Part shown: positions 43,243 through 51,432 of the stretch, piece after piece
Position numbering within the stretch: position 1 is the stretch's first letter
How the letters are laid out: each line of letters opens with the position of its first letter
NCBI RefSeq assembly: GCF_010448835.1
Contig: NZ_CP048409.1
Span: 3,294,001-3,358,000, forward strand
From: Draconibacterium halophilum
Lineage (GTDB): Bacteria; Bacteroidota; Bacteroidia; Bacteroidales; Prolixibacteraceae
Length of the DNA: 64,000 nt
Direction: 5' to 3'
Program-made: the position numbers and the translations under genes
The notes under the pieces: generated by a model
Databases searched by the model: none
Seen by the model: the letters and a program-made list of their open reading frames with translations, nothing else
What the model was told of the DNA's origin: nothing

Positions 43243-44967
43243 ATGATACGCAAGATATTTTCATTATTAGCAATATTCTCGTTGGCTGTTACTGTATTTG
43301 CCGCCGACGAACCAAAGATAGAAGTACCGCTCCGTTTCGACCGTTATTACGATTACGAAGAAGTGGTTGAAGCGCTTGAAGTACTAAACCAGGCCTATCC
43401 TGAATTGACCAGTCTTGAATCAATTGGAGAAAGTGAAGAAGGATTAAAGATCTACGCGCTTACGATCAACAACAAAAAAACCGGTGCAGAACACGATAAA
43501 CCGGGTGTTTGGCTTGACGGGAATATTCACGGCAACGAAATTCAGGCCGGCGAAGTGTGCCTGTATTACGCCAATATGTTGTTGACCAAATATGGCGAAA
43601 ACGAACAGGTAACAAAAGCGGTTGACAGCAATGTGCACTACATTATTCCTGTAGTGAATGTTGATGGTCGTAACCACTTTTTTAAAGATGCACATACGCC
43701 AAGTTCTAGCCGAAGTATACGTGTACCGAAGGATGATGATGGCGATGGTTTATTCGATGAAGATGCCCCTGATGATCTGGATGGCGACGGCAGCATTTGC
43801 CAGATGCGTATAAAAGATCCGAACGGAAATTATAAACCCGATCCGGAAGATCCACGAATTATGGTTCGTGTAAAACCCGGGGAGAAAGGTGAATACACCA
43901 TTTTGGGCTCGGAAGGCATTGATAACGATGGCGACGGAAGATTTAATGAAGATGCTGAAGGTTATCTCGATCCCAACCGGAACTGGGGTTACCACTGGCA
44001 GCCTCCATACGTTCAGCGAGGAGCCGGCAACTTTCCGTTTTCCGGCGTTGGAATAAAAGCTGTTGATGAGTTTGCAGCCAAACATCCGAACATTATCGTT
44101 AACTTTTCATTCCATAACACAGGCGGTATGTGGCTGCGTGTTCCTGCTGATGATAAGACATCCGTTCCCGCTTCGGATATTGCTGCTTACGATGTTATTG
44201 GTAAAGAAGCGATAAAGATTACTCCTGGTTATGTTTATATGGCATCGTACGAGCTTTACCCCACTTACGGCGACTCCGACGGACAAATGTTCTATGTGCA
44301 TGGTTCGTATACTTTTGTGGGGGAACTTTTTATGCGCGAACAGGAAACTTATAAAGAAAAAAGCGACAAACCTGCTGCAAGCACAAATAGCAGTCGTACC
44401 GAACGTAACCGCGAACAATTGAAATTTAACGATAATGTGGCACAGGGCGAATTGTACAAGGAATGGAAAAGCTACGACCACCCCGTTTACGGCGAAATTG
44501 AAATCGGTGGTTGGGTAAAAATGAGCTCTCGTTTGCCGCATCCATTTATGTTACCCGATTTGGTTCACCGCAACGCTTCAGTAGTTTTGTTGGCTGCTAA
44601 CGAAACGCCAAAAGTGGAAATGGAAGTTTTTGAAGTAAAAGAGATTGGTAACAACCTGAAACGAATTCGGGTTCGCTTAAAAAATAAAAACGGTCTATCA
44701 ACTATGACTGCGCAAGCTGTTAAAGATAAATTGTATACCATCGACCACCTGAAAGTTTCGGGCGCCAAAGTTATTGCCGGTGGAAAAATTAATGATTACC
44801 GTCTTGATCAGGTAGCTTACAAAGACCACAAACCTGAAGTTCAGTTTTTTGCTATACCGGGTCATGGAACAGCCGAATACGAATTTATTGTTCAAGGTAA
44901 AGGAGATGTAAAGTTAGAATACATCTCACAAAAGGCAGGAAATACAAGTACTTCGGTTACTTTGTAA
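43243..44967 (+). CDS. M14-family zinc carboxypeptidase-like protein
   Basis: A 574-residue exported metallopeptidase (signal peptide residues 1-20). Zinc ligands are the His and Glu of DGNIHGNEIQAGE; a further His occurs in NFSFHNTGG, and the substrate-binding DPNRNWGYHW is intact. The catalytic Glu is probably that of YTFVGELF. Calcium-binding-type Asp loops (DDDGDGLFDEDAPDD and DNDGDGRFNEDAEG) interrupt the core, as in the preceding inactive paralogue. A C-terminal beta-sandwich starts near residue 460. It probably trims peptides outside the inner membrane. A strong terminator follows 20 bases after the stop. Confidence 0.9.
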   Translation: MIRKIFSLLAIFSLAVTVFAADEPKIEVPLRFDRYYDYEEVVEALEVLNQAYPELTSLESIGESEEGLKIYALTINNKKTGAEHDKPGVWLDGNIHGNEIQAGEVCLYYANMLLTKYGENEQVTKAVDSNVHYIIPVVNVDGRNHFFKDAHTPSSSRSIRVPKDDDGDGLFDEDAPDDLDGDGSICQMRIKDPNGNYKPDPEDPRIMVRVKPGEKGEYTILGSEGIDNDGDGRFNEDAEGYLDPNRNWGYHWQPPYVQRGAGNFPFSGVGIKAVDEFAAKHPNIIVNFSFHNTGGMWLRVPADDKTSVPASDIAAYDVIGKEAIKITPGYVYMASYELYPTYGDSDGQMFYVHGSYTFVGELFMREQETYKEKSDKPAASTNSSRTERNREQLKFNDNVAQGELYKEWKSYDHPVYGEIEIGGWVKMSSRLPHPFMLPDLVHRNASVVLLAANETPKVEMEVFEVKEIGNNLKRIRVRLKNKNGLSTMTAQAVKDKLYTIDHLKVSGAKVIAGGKINDYRLDQVAYKDHKPEVQFFAIPGHGTAEYEFIVQGKGDVKLEYISQKAGNTSTSVTL

Positions 44968-44987
44968 AGAAGAGATTTGATGATATT

Positions 44988-45025
44988 AAAAGAGTGCTCG
45001 CGTCCGTGAGCACTCTTTTTTTTTT
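44988..45025 (+). terminator. Rho-independent terminator of the M14 pair
   Basis: A perfect 12-bp stem (AAAAGAGTGCTC and GAGCACTCTTTT) around an 8-nt loop is followed by a run of T residues to 45025. It lies 21 bases past the stop codon of the second M14 gene. Confidence 0.9.
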
Positions 45026-45052
45026 ACAGAATTTTAGTCACCTGAACTAATA

Positions 45053-45084
45053 AAAAAATCCCGGCGTCCACTCCGGGATTTTTT
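45053..45084. terminator. Stem-loop AAAAAATCCCGG/CCGGGATTTTTT
   Basis: A perfect 12-bp stem with an 8-nt loop and both A- and T-rich flanks, so it can terminate on either strand. It is the first copy of a pair; the second lies 402 bases downstream. Confidence 0.7.
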
Positions 45085-45144
45085 ATCCAGTTTATTAACA
45101 ACTAAATGAATTTTTATTAATTCAACTCCTCTATTTCTAGCGGG

Positions 45145-45161
45145 GTTTGTATGGTACAAAC
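45145..45161. promoter_or_regulatory. Palindrome GTTTGTA-TGG-TACAAAC
   Basis: Perfect 7-bp arms with a three-base centre. The same word with one change recurs at 45539-45555. It resembles an operator for a dimeric regulator, or the end of a small mobile element. Confidence 0.4.
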
Positions 45162-45454
45162 ATAGTTATGTAAAAACAATATATACCGGATGAGATACTT
45201 AAAACAGATAGTCAAAATGCTGAAATCTGACTGCCGAAATACTGATGCCCTAACTGGTTGAAATATTATGTGATTGATTTAATTAAGGATATTACCAATT
45301 ACTTGCACTATCAGGGGTCGGATATACACTGAAATCACACGGATTAATTTGTAGCTGAAACCAAGGCGATAAAAAGGTATACACTTCCGTGAATCGGTTC
45401 AGCCTGTTCGAGGTACAACTTACATTAAAAAGAAGTCTGGCAACTTCAAACAAA

Positions 45455-45484
45455 AAAAATCCCGGCGTCCATTCCAGGATTTTT
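45455..45484. terminator. Second copy of the stem-loop, one mismatch
   Basis: AAAAATCCCGG and CCAGGATTTTT form an 11-bp stem with one C-A mismatch. The loop region CGTCCATT is nearly identical to the first copy, so this is a duplication. It lies about 180 bases downstream of the HAD gene on that gene's strand. Confidence 0.6.
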
Positions 45485-45538
45485 GTTTTATCACAATATA
45501 ACAGGGTTTGTATAAATTCTAACTAAACTATCTATTGA

Positions 45539-45555
45539 GTTTGTATAGTACAAAT
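45539..45555. promoter_or_regulatory. Second palindrome GTTTGTA-TAG-TACAAAT
   Basis: Six of seven arm positions are symmetric. It repeats the word at 45145-45161 at nearly the same distance from its stem-loop. Confidence 0.4.
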
Positions 45556-45666
45556 ATATGTGCATTTGATAAAACTGCAGTTATTTTTCTGCTGAAACAA
45601 CACAAGATTAAACTGATATTTACGGGTTTAAAACACTTACCTCCAAAGGTGTAATTCCTGATCATA

Positions 45667-46125
45667 TTATTTCAAATACCGAAACACCTGCTCTTTCCGA
45701 AGTCCGTCGTCAACCCAAACAGCTTCAACGCCCAGTTCCACAACTTCGTGAATGTTCCGGTGTTCATCGTCAAAGAAAACCATATCTCCGTAGTTGAGGC
45801 CAAAATGTTTTTTGATTTTTGAAAAATGCTGAATTTTACTGCTTGGGTATATTTCTTTCAGATCGAAATACTTGTCAATATCAAAAAGGTGAAGTAAATC
45901 CTGCGCCCACCCGGGTTCAAAAGTTCGTGAGGCTGCAGCGATTTTCTGGTTGTTCCTTTTGAGTTCCTCCAATAAAGGAATCACATCAGGATATAATTCT
46001 ATTTCGCTGTTCGACTGATCAAGTAAGGCTCCGTTGCTCCAGTAATAAGGCGGATTGGTGGCATCGCACCAGGTTCCTCCGGCATCCCAAAGAGTAAAAT
46101 CCAAATCAAAAACGAATAACTTCAT
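45667..46125 (-). CDS. Magnesium-dependent phosphatase-1 type HAD hydrolase
   Basis: A 152-residue HAD phosphatase of the MDP-1 group. The catalytic motif I is FDLDFTLWD (nucleophile first Asp, acid second Asp), motif II is the Ser of AAASRTFEPGWA, a Lys lies in SSKIQHFSKIKKHF and motif III is FFDDEHRN. The compact size without a large cap is usual for MDP-1, which has been linked to protein-tyrosine or glycation-product phosphatase activity. Physiological substrate is unknown. It is downstream of the uronate operon, separated by an AT-rich stem-loop. Confidence 0.88.
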   Translation of the reverse strand: MKLFVFDLDFTLWDAGGTWCDATNPPYYWSNGALLDQSNSEIELYPDVIPLLEELKRNNQKIAAASRTFEPGWAQDLLHLFDIDKYFDLKEIYPSSKIQHFSKIKKHFGLNYGDMVFFDDEHRNIHEVVELGVEAVWVDDGLRKEQVFRYLK

Positions 46126-46152
46126 GGGGGCGAAAATAGAGAAAGTATTGAG

Positions 46153-46198
46153 ATTTGTGTTTTATATCAACTCCTTAGAGCCAATATAAAACACAAAT
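46153..46198. terminator. AT-rich stem-loop behind dctM
   Basis: ATTTGTGTTTTATAT and ATATAAAACACAAAT form a perfect 15-bp stem around a 16-nt loop. It lies just past the dctM stop. The lack of a strong T-run makes it a weak terminator; an operator or stability element is possible. Confidence 0.5.
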
Positions 46199-46206
46199 TT
46201 AAGTCT

Positions 46207-47670
46207 TTAAAATCCCAGGCTTACGGGAAGCCACATTGAGATTTCAGGAATATAAGTTACCAGCAACAAACAAACGATCATTGCTATAAACATCGGAATA
46301 AGCGGTCTGATCACTGTTTCAATTTTTACCTGGCTAACGCTGCAACCAATGAATAATAGCGATCCAACCGGAGGCGTTCCTAAACCAACACTCAGGTTCA
46401 GTACCATAATAATTCCGAAGTGAACAGGATCCAATCCTAAATTAGTAACGATTGGTAAAAATATTGGTGTAAAAATCAACACTGCCGGAGTCATATCCAT
46501 AAACACTCCCACAAACAGCAAGATCATATTTATAATCAACAGAATGACAAATTTATTATCGCTTAATGCCAACAGCGCTTCACTAACGTTTTGCGGTATA
46601 TTTTCGTAGGCCATAATCCACGATAAACCGATACAGGTAGCTACCAGCAACAATACAAATGCGGTGGTTTTTACTGAACGTAAAATTACGTCAGGAAGAT
46701 CTTTCAAAGTCAATTCGCGATAAATAAATGCCAATACCAGCGCATACAAAACAGCCACCGCCGATGCTTCGGTAGCGGTAAAGAAACCGCCCACAATACC
46801 ACCGATAACAATTACCAACATCAGCAGACTCGGGAAAGCCCGCCAAAAAGTATGTAAGGCATTTAAAGCACCTTTCTTATGTTTGCTTCCGTAATAGCCA
46901 ATTCCTCCTAAAAACAAGACAGCAAGTCCTCCATAGATAGCCGTTGCAACGCCCGCAGAAAATGCGCCGTTTACTTTAATCAGTCCAACAACTACTAAGG
47001 CTAATGATGCAATTACAGCAAAGAATTTACCGAGGTTTCGAACCATTCCTTTAAATCCAAAATGCTTGTACGAAAACATACCCATCGCAACAGCCATAAT
47101 CGCTAAACCAGTTAAAATACCCGGTGCATAACCGGCAAGGAAAAGCGCGGTAATAGAAACACCACCACTGGCCAGTGAGTATACAATAAGGATATTACTC
47201 GGTGGAATAGACAAACCCGTTGTTGCCGAAGTAATATTTACTGCGGCACTAAAGTTTTTGTCGTAACCTTCTTTGTTCATTTCGGGCATCATAATACTAC
47301 CAATTGCCGAAGCAGATGCGGCAGCAGAACCGGAAATAGCACCAAAAAGCATGTTGGCAAAAACATTTACAAAAGCCAGTCCGGCAGGCCAGCGACCAAC
47401 CAAAACACGCGCAAAGGCAATAAGCCTCATAGCTATCCCGCCCTTGTTCATTATATTCCCTGCCAGTATAAAGAACGGAATGGCTAATAGTGCAAAACTA
47501 TCCAGCCCCGTTGCCATACGCTGTGCAAATGTTGTTGCTGCAGCCAGGGGCATAATGGAAACCAGCATCGTTAAAATCCCTGAAATTCCAATACTAATAG
47601 CAATGGGAACTCCAATTACAAGTAAAATAATAAAGCTTACAACCAGTACGATTACTCCTAGAAATTCCAT
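46207..47670 (-). CDS. dctM: TRAP transporter large permease DctM
   Basis: The 487-residue 12-or-more-helix subunit catalyses sodium-driven uptake in a tripartite ATP-independent periplasmic transporter. Family signatures are VPIAISIGISG, FFILAGNIMNKGGIA, SGSAAASASAIGSIMMPEM, PPSNILIVYSLASGGVS, FTATEASAVAVLYAL and GTPPVGSLLFIG. It is about 55 residues longer than usual; the excess lies around residues 205-268 and contains two extra hydrophobic stretches (FFAVIASLALVVVGLI and GGLAVLFLGGIGYYG). Its ATG overlaps the dctQ stop by one base (TAATG). Context with uronate enzymes predicts galacturonate or glucuronate as substrate. Confidence 0.93.
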   Translation of the reverse strand: MEFLGVIVLVVSFIILLVIGVPIAISIGISGILTMLVSIMPLAAATTFAQRMATGLDSFALLAIPFFILAGNIMNKGGIAMRLIAFARVLVGRWPAGLAFVNVFANMLFGAISGSAAASASAIGSIMMPEMNKEGYDKNFSAAVNITSATTGLSIPPSNILIVYSLASGGVSITALFLAGYAPGILTGLAIMAVAMGMFSYKHFGFKGMVRNLGKFFAVIASLALVVVGLIKVNGAFSAGVATAIYGGLAVLFLGGIGYYGSKHKKGALNALHTFWRAFPSLLMLVIVIGGIVGGFFTATEASAVAVLYALVLAFIYRELTLKDLPDVILRSVKTTAFVLLLVATCIGLSWIMAYENIPQNVSEALLALSDNKFVILLIINMILLFVGVFMDMTPAVLIFTPIFLPIVTNLGLDPVHFGIIMVLNLSVGLGTPPVGSLLFIGCSVSQVKIETVIRPLIPMFIAMIVCLLLVTYIPEISMWLPVSLGF

Positions 47671-48140
47671 TACTCTTCAATATTTTGGTTCAGTGAATTA
47701 TCAATAGCATAATAAATAATAAGCAGTCCGCTAAACGGAACAATAAGGTAAACATAACCCAGTGGCAAGGCCAGTGCTGCCGACTTTACATTCAGATAAA
47801 AACGTGTGTAAACCAACCACGAGCCGCCAAATACCATCACAAACAAGGCAAATAAGCCCACCAACGTATAAATAAAAGTTTGCAGTCGTCGTCTTTTTAC
47901 TCCTTTCATTTTCTGAAGCATCAGGTCGATGGCCAGGTGTTCGTTTTTACCGGCCACATAAGCAGCCCCCAACATACCTACCCAAATTAAAAGAAACCCG
48001 GCCAGCTCGTCGGTAAACGAACTTGGTGCGGCCAACACATAGCGGCTAAAAACCTGCCAGAGCACATCAATAACCAATATGCTCATAATCGAAACCAATG
48101 TGATCTCGATTACTTTATCTACTTTTTCTCTGATAGTCAT
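47670..48140 (-). CDS. dctQ: TRAP transporter small permease DctQ
   Basis: A 156-residue protein with four membrane helices at about residues 12-30, 47-67, 88-112 and 130-148. The motifs SRYVLAAPSSFTDELAGFLLIWVGMLGAAY in that order and a KNEHLAIDLML loop are typical of DctQ. It joins the large permease to form the membrane part of the transporter. It is 20 bases behind dctP and overlaps dctM, so the three subunits are cotranscribed. Confidence 0.93.
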   Translation of the reverse strand: MTIREKVDKVIEITLVSIMSILVIDVLWQVFSRYVLAAPSSFTDELAGFLLIWVGMLGAAYVAGKNEHLAIDLMLQKMKGVKRRRLQTFIYTLVGLFALFVMVFGGSWLVYTRFYLNVKSAALALPLGYVYLIVPFSGLLIIYYAIDNSLNQNIEE

Positions 48141-48160
48141 AATCTGTTTCTTATTGATTT

Positions 48161-49144
48161 CTACTTAACAGCTTCGATACGACGCAATATGTCACCCAAA
48201 ACTTCGTCTTCTCTGTATTTATCTAACAAGTCAGAAACCTGCTCAGCAAATTTTGCTTTGTCGGGATGATGAATTGTAACACCATTCTCCTGAACAATGC
48301 GTAAGGATTCTTCAACCGATTCGGCCCAGTATTTCCGTTCCACAGGCACTGATTCATCGGCTGCTTCCTGCAACCATTTTTGTTCCTGCTCAGTTAAGGT
48401 ATTCCACACTTTTGTACTGATGATCAGTACATCGGGAACACAGGTGTGTTCGTCTAATGAGTAATGTTTACAAACTTCGTAGTGATGCGATGTATATAAA
48501 CTTGGCTCGTTATTTTCCGCACCGTCAACCACTCCACTTTGCAGCGCAGTGTATAATTCGCCCCACGAAATTGGTGTTGGTGAACCACCTAAAGCACGCA
48601 CCATTTCCATGGCAGTTTGGCTTTTCATCACCCTGATTTTCAGACCTTTTAAATCGTCGGGAGTCATAATGGGTTTATCGATGGTATAAAAACTACGGAA
48701 TCCGGCATCATAAAAACACAAACCACGAATCCAGTATTCTTCGGTCCCCAGCAGTAACTCTTTACCTATTTCTCCATCAAAAACTTTAAATGAATGTTCT
48801 TTCGAGCGAAAAACATACGGTAGTCCCAGTGCCTTAAACTTTGGTGTAAAACTCTCCATTACCGCAGCGGAAACTTTCGTAATTGCCAAACTCCCGATCT
48901 GCAACAATTCAACACATTGCTGCTCGGAGCCCAACTGCCCGCTGGGGTAAATATCGATGATTAGTTTTCCTCCTGATTTTTCAGCTAAACGTTCGGCCAT
49001 AAACTCCATTCCCTTATGTACCGGATGCGTAGGATCGAGACCATGAGCCAGTTTTAGCACTTTATGTTCTTTGACTTCGGCACATCCCAGAAGAAATACC
49101 ACAACAAAAACCAAAGAAAAAGTTTTAAAGATTTTAGTTCTCAT
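48161..49144 (-). CDS. dctP: TRAP transporter substrate-binding lipoprotein DctP
   Basis: A 327-residue lipoprotein (lipobox LLGC near residues 18-21), hence attached to a membrane on the periplasmic side. The family Arg that binds the substrate carboxylate is in GLKIRVMKS. Other motifs are AHGLDPTHPVHKGMEF, PSGQLGSEQQ, LGLPYVFRS and QSGVVDGAENNEPS. Lipid anchoring of DctP is common where diffusion is limited. It follows the aldolase gene by 44 bases. The uronate gene order predicts hexuronate as ligand, inferred from context only. Confidence 0.93.
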   Translation of the reverse strand: MRTKIFKTFSLVFVVVFLLGCAEVKEHKVLKLAHGLDPTHPVHKGMEFMAERLAEKSGGKLIIDIYPSGQLGSEQQCVELLQIGSLAITKVSAAVMESFTPKFKALGLPYVFRSKEHSFKVFDGEIGKELLLGTEEYWIRGLCFYDAGFRSFYTIDKPIMTPDDLKGLKIRVMKSQTAMEMVRALGGSPTPISWGELYTALQSGVVDGAENNEPSLYTSHHYEVCKHYSLDEHTCVPDVLIISTKVWNTLTEQEQKWLQEAADESVPVERKYWAESVEESLRIVQENGVTIHHPDKAKFAEQVSDLLDKYREDEVLGDILRRIEAVK

Positions 49145-49188
49145 TAGATAAAATTGATTTAGTGTATCGCCATTTCAGACGTACGATT

Positions 49189-49860
49189 TTATGTTGTCAG
49201 GTCACTGATAATTTTCAACGCCCCGGCACATTTTTCGGTAATATATGCATAATTTTTTTCGGCCAAAACTTCTTTTGGGAACAACTGCGATCCCATTCCA
49301 ACACAAGTTACTCCGGCATCGAACCATTGTTTCAGGTTCTCTTTATCCGGAGATACACCTCCGGTTGGCATTATGCTGGCGTAAGGCATTGGTCCTTTTA
49401 CTGCTTTTACAAAGCTTGGTCCTCCCACCTGCGATCCGGGGAAAATTTTCACCACCTCGGCACCCAATTCGTGTGCACGGCCAATTTCTGTTACCGAACC
49501 ACACCCCGGACTCCAGGCTATTTTGCGTTTATTACAAACTTTTGCAGTAGCTTCGTCAATTAGCGGAGCAACAACAAAGTTGGTTCCCATAGCAATATAC
49601 ATGGCAGCTGTTGCCTCATCAACGATAGAGCCAACGCCCATTATCATTTCAGGGCATTCTTTTATCGTCCACTTATTCAATTCTGCAAATACATCAATAG
49701 CAAAATCGCCACGGTTGGTGAATTCGAACAAACGCACACCGCCATCGTAGCAGGCTTTTACTACGGCTTTGCAAACCTCAATATCCTGATGATAGAACAC
49801 CGGCACCATTCCGGTTTCTTTCATTTTTAATGCTACTTCTATTCTTGAAAATCTTGCCAT
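49189..49860 (-). CDS. eda: 2-keto-3-deoxy-6-phosphogluconate aldolase
   Basis: A 223-residue class I aldolase that splits KDPG into pyruvate and glyceraldehyde 3-phosphate (with possible 4-hydroxy-2-oxoglutarate activity). The Schiff-base Lys is in VVKIFPG, and the conserved acidic residue is in RLFEFTNRGD. The phosphate loop is in MPTGGVSP. It catalyses the last step of the hexuronate pathway encoded here. Upstream lies a 381-base region full of palindromes, so it may also have its own promoter. Downstream gap to dctP is 44 bases. Confidence 0.93.
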   Translation of the reverse strand: MARFSRIEVALKMKETGMVPVFYHQDIEVCKAVVKACYDGGVRLFEFTNRGDFAIDVFAELNKWTIKECPEMIMGVGSIVDEATAAMYIAMGTNFVVAPLIDEATAKVCNKRKIAWSPGCGSVTEIGRAHELGAEVVKIFPGSQVGGPSFVKAVKGPMPYASIMPTGGVSPDKENLKQWFDAGVTCVGMGSQLFPKEVLAEKNYAYITEKCAGALKIISDLTT

Positions 49861-50241
49861 CTTATTCTTGATTCATTTATTTTTCAATTCAACCACTTCG
49901 TTAACTGGTAACGTTTGTCCCCCACAAAGGGGGGCAAGATTTTTCAATTTACTTGAAAAATCAGGGGGTACAAATTCTACCCCAAAATATTATTAGAACG
50001 ATTATTTAATTAACGTTCATCTATTACGGCGCATGTAGCAGTTCATTTTCAATCCGCTTTTCAGGATGCGCCGTCTTCTGCTATCTTCTTTTTATCCCCG
50101 CCCTGGGCTACCAATATTTCATCCCTACGGGATTAAAGAACGTTTAGCAAATGTGCCGTTTCCCTTTTCTTCTTTTCAATCCCGCGCTAAAGCACGGGGT
50201 TATTTATATTGAACTCCGATGCAGTTCTACTTTTGCCTCGG
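49861..50241. repeat. Palindrome cluster between kdgK and eda
   Basis: These 381 bases contain no gene but several inverted repeats. CCCCC/GGGGG (49919-49933) and a perfect 10-bp stem GATTTTTCAA/TTGAAAAATC (49938-49962) come first. ACGGCGCAT/ATGCGCCGT (50026-50074) with interlocked TAGCAG/CTGCTA follows. ATCCC/GGGAT and CCCG/CGGG repeats lie within 50096-50200. The segment GATTAAAGAACGTTTAGC and CCCGCGCTAAAGCACGGGG resemble dispersed REP-type elements of Bacteroidota. Confidence 0.6.
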
Positions 50242-51342
50242 CTATCGATCAACACGAGCACTTCCGCCGCCGATTATTTTTTCTACTTCCGATAATGTCG
50301 CCATAGTTGTGTCACCCGGAGTAGTCATTGCCAATGCACCGTGTGCTGCTCCATATTCCACGGCTTTTGCACCGTCGTTAAACTCAAGGAAACCATAAAT
50401 TAAACCGGATGCAAAACTATCTCCACCGCCAACACGATCCATAATTTCAAGATCTTCGCGGTGCTCTGCTTCATGAATTACACCATCAGCATAACAGATA
50501 GCGCCCCATGAATTTACCGTTGCCGTTTTAACGGTGCGCAATGTTGTAGCTATTACCTTGAAGTTTGGAAATTCTTTGATTGCATTTTCAATCATACCTT
50601 TATAACCGGCAAGATCCAGCTCTTTCAGATTCTCTTCGTTACCTTCTACTTCAAGCCCTAAACACGCCGTAAAATCTTCTTCATTACCGATCATTACATC
50701 CACGTATTTGGCAATTTCACGGTTCACTTCCTGCGCTTTGGCTTCTCCACCAATAGCTTTCCAAAGCGATGGACGGTAATTCAAATCGTACGAAACAATA
50801 GTGCCGTACTTCTTCGCAATTTTCACGGCTTCGATAACCGTTTCTGCAGCAGTCTCCGAAAGTGCGGCAAAAATACCACCGGTGTGGATCCAGCGTACGC
50901 CCAGTGTTCCAAAAATATATTCCCAATCGATATCACCGGGTTTTAATTGCGACGCTGCTGTATTTCCGCGGTCGGAAACACCTTTCGCACCACGAATTCC
51001 AAATCCTCTTTCAGTAAAGTTTAATCCGTTACGAACGGTACGACCACAACCATCATAATCTACCCATTTAACGAATTGCGTGTCCAACCCACCCTGAAGC
51101 ATAAAGTCTTCAATCAGGGCACCAACTTCATTATCCGCAAGTGCAGTTATAATCGCTGTTTTCTTTCCAAAACACCTTCTCAACCCACGTGAAACGTTAT
51201 ATTCTCCACCGCCTTCCCAAGCGCGAAACTGACGTGTTGTTCTTATTCTGCCTTCTCCGGGATCCAGTCTTAACATTACTTCACCAAGAGAGATACAGTC
51301 GTATGTACATTCGGATTTTGATTTAATTTCCAATTTTGCCAT
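50242..51342 (-). CDS. kdgK: 2-keto-3-deoxygluconate kinase (PfkB family)
   Basis: A 366-residue ribokinase-fold sugar kinase. The N-terminal signature is GEVMLRLDPGEGRIRTTRQF, with the sugar-binding GGGEYNVSRGLRRCFG. The C-terminal ATP and anion-hole motif is DRVGGGDSFASGLIYG with the catalytic Asp in GGGD. It phosphorylates KDG to KDPG. It lies in the uronate operon between uxaC (90-base gap) and eda, so the assignment as KDG kinase is supported by context. Length is about 30 residues above many KdgK proteins, from internal loops. Confidence 0.92.
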   Translation of the reverse strand: MAKLEIKSKSECTYDCISLGEVMLRLDPGEGRIRTTRQFRAWEGGGEYNVSRGLRRCFGKKTAIITALADNEVGALIEDFMLQGGLDTQFVKWVDYDGCGRTVRNGLNFTERGFGIRGAKGVSDRGNTAASQLKPGDIDWEYIFGTLGVRWIHTGGIFAALSETAAETVIEAVKIAKKYGTIVSYDLNYRPSLWKAIGGEAKAQEVNREIAKYVDVMIGNEEDFTACLGLEVEGNEENLKELDLAGYKGMIENAIKEFPNFKVIATTLRTVKTATVNSWGAICYADGVIHEAEHREDLEIMDRVGGGDSFASGLIYGFLEFNDGAKAVEYGAAHGALAMTTPGDTTMATLSEVEKIIGGGSARVDR

Positions 51343-51432
51343 GATTTAGTTTACTATTAAATGCAATCGATTGCAAAAATACTATTCTTCTATACAAATT
51401 TGCATGATTGCCTTAAAATCAATGTGTTTTTA

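Larger units (their letters stand above)
45026..45666. other. Intergenic region with a duplicated stem-loop and palindrome module
   Basis: No gene is supported in 641 bases. Two similar modules are present, each a stem-loop (45053-45084 and 45455-45484) followed after about 85-90 bases by the palindrome GTTTGTA-N3-TACAAA (45145-45161 and 45539-45555). The stretch between them shows only a short GAAGT/ACTTC hairpin. Confidence 0.5.
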
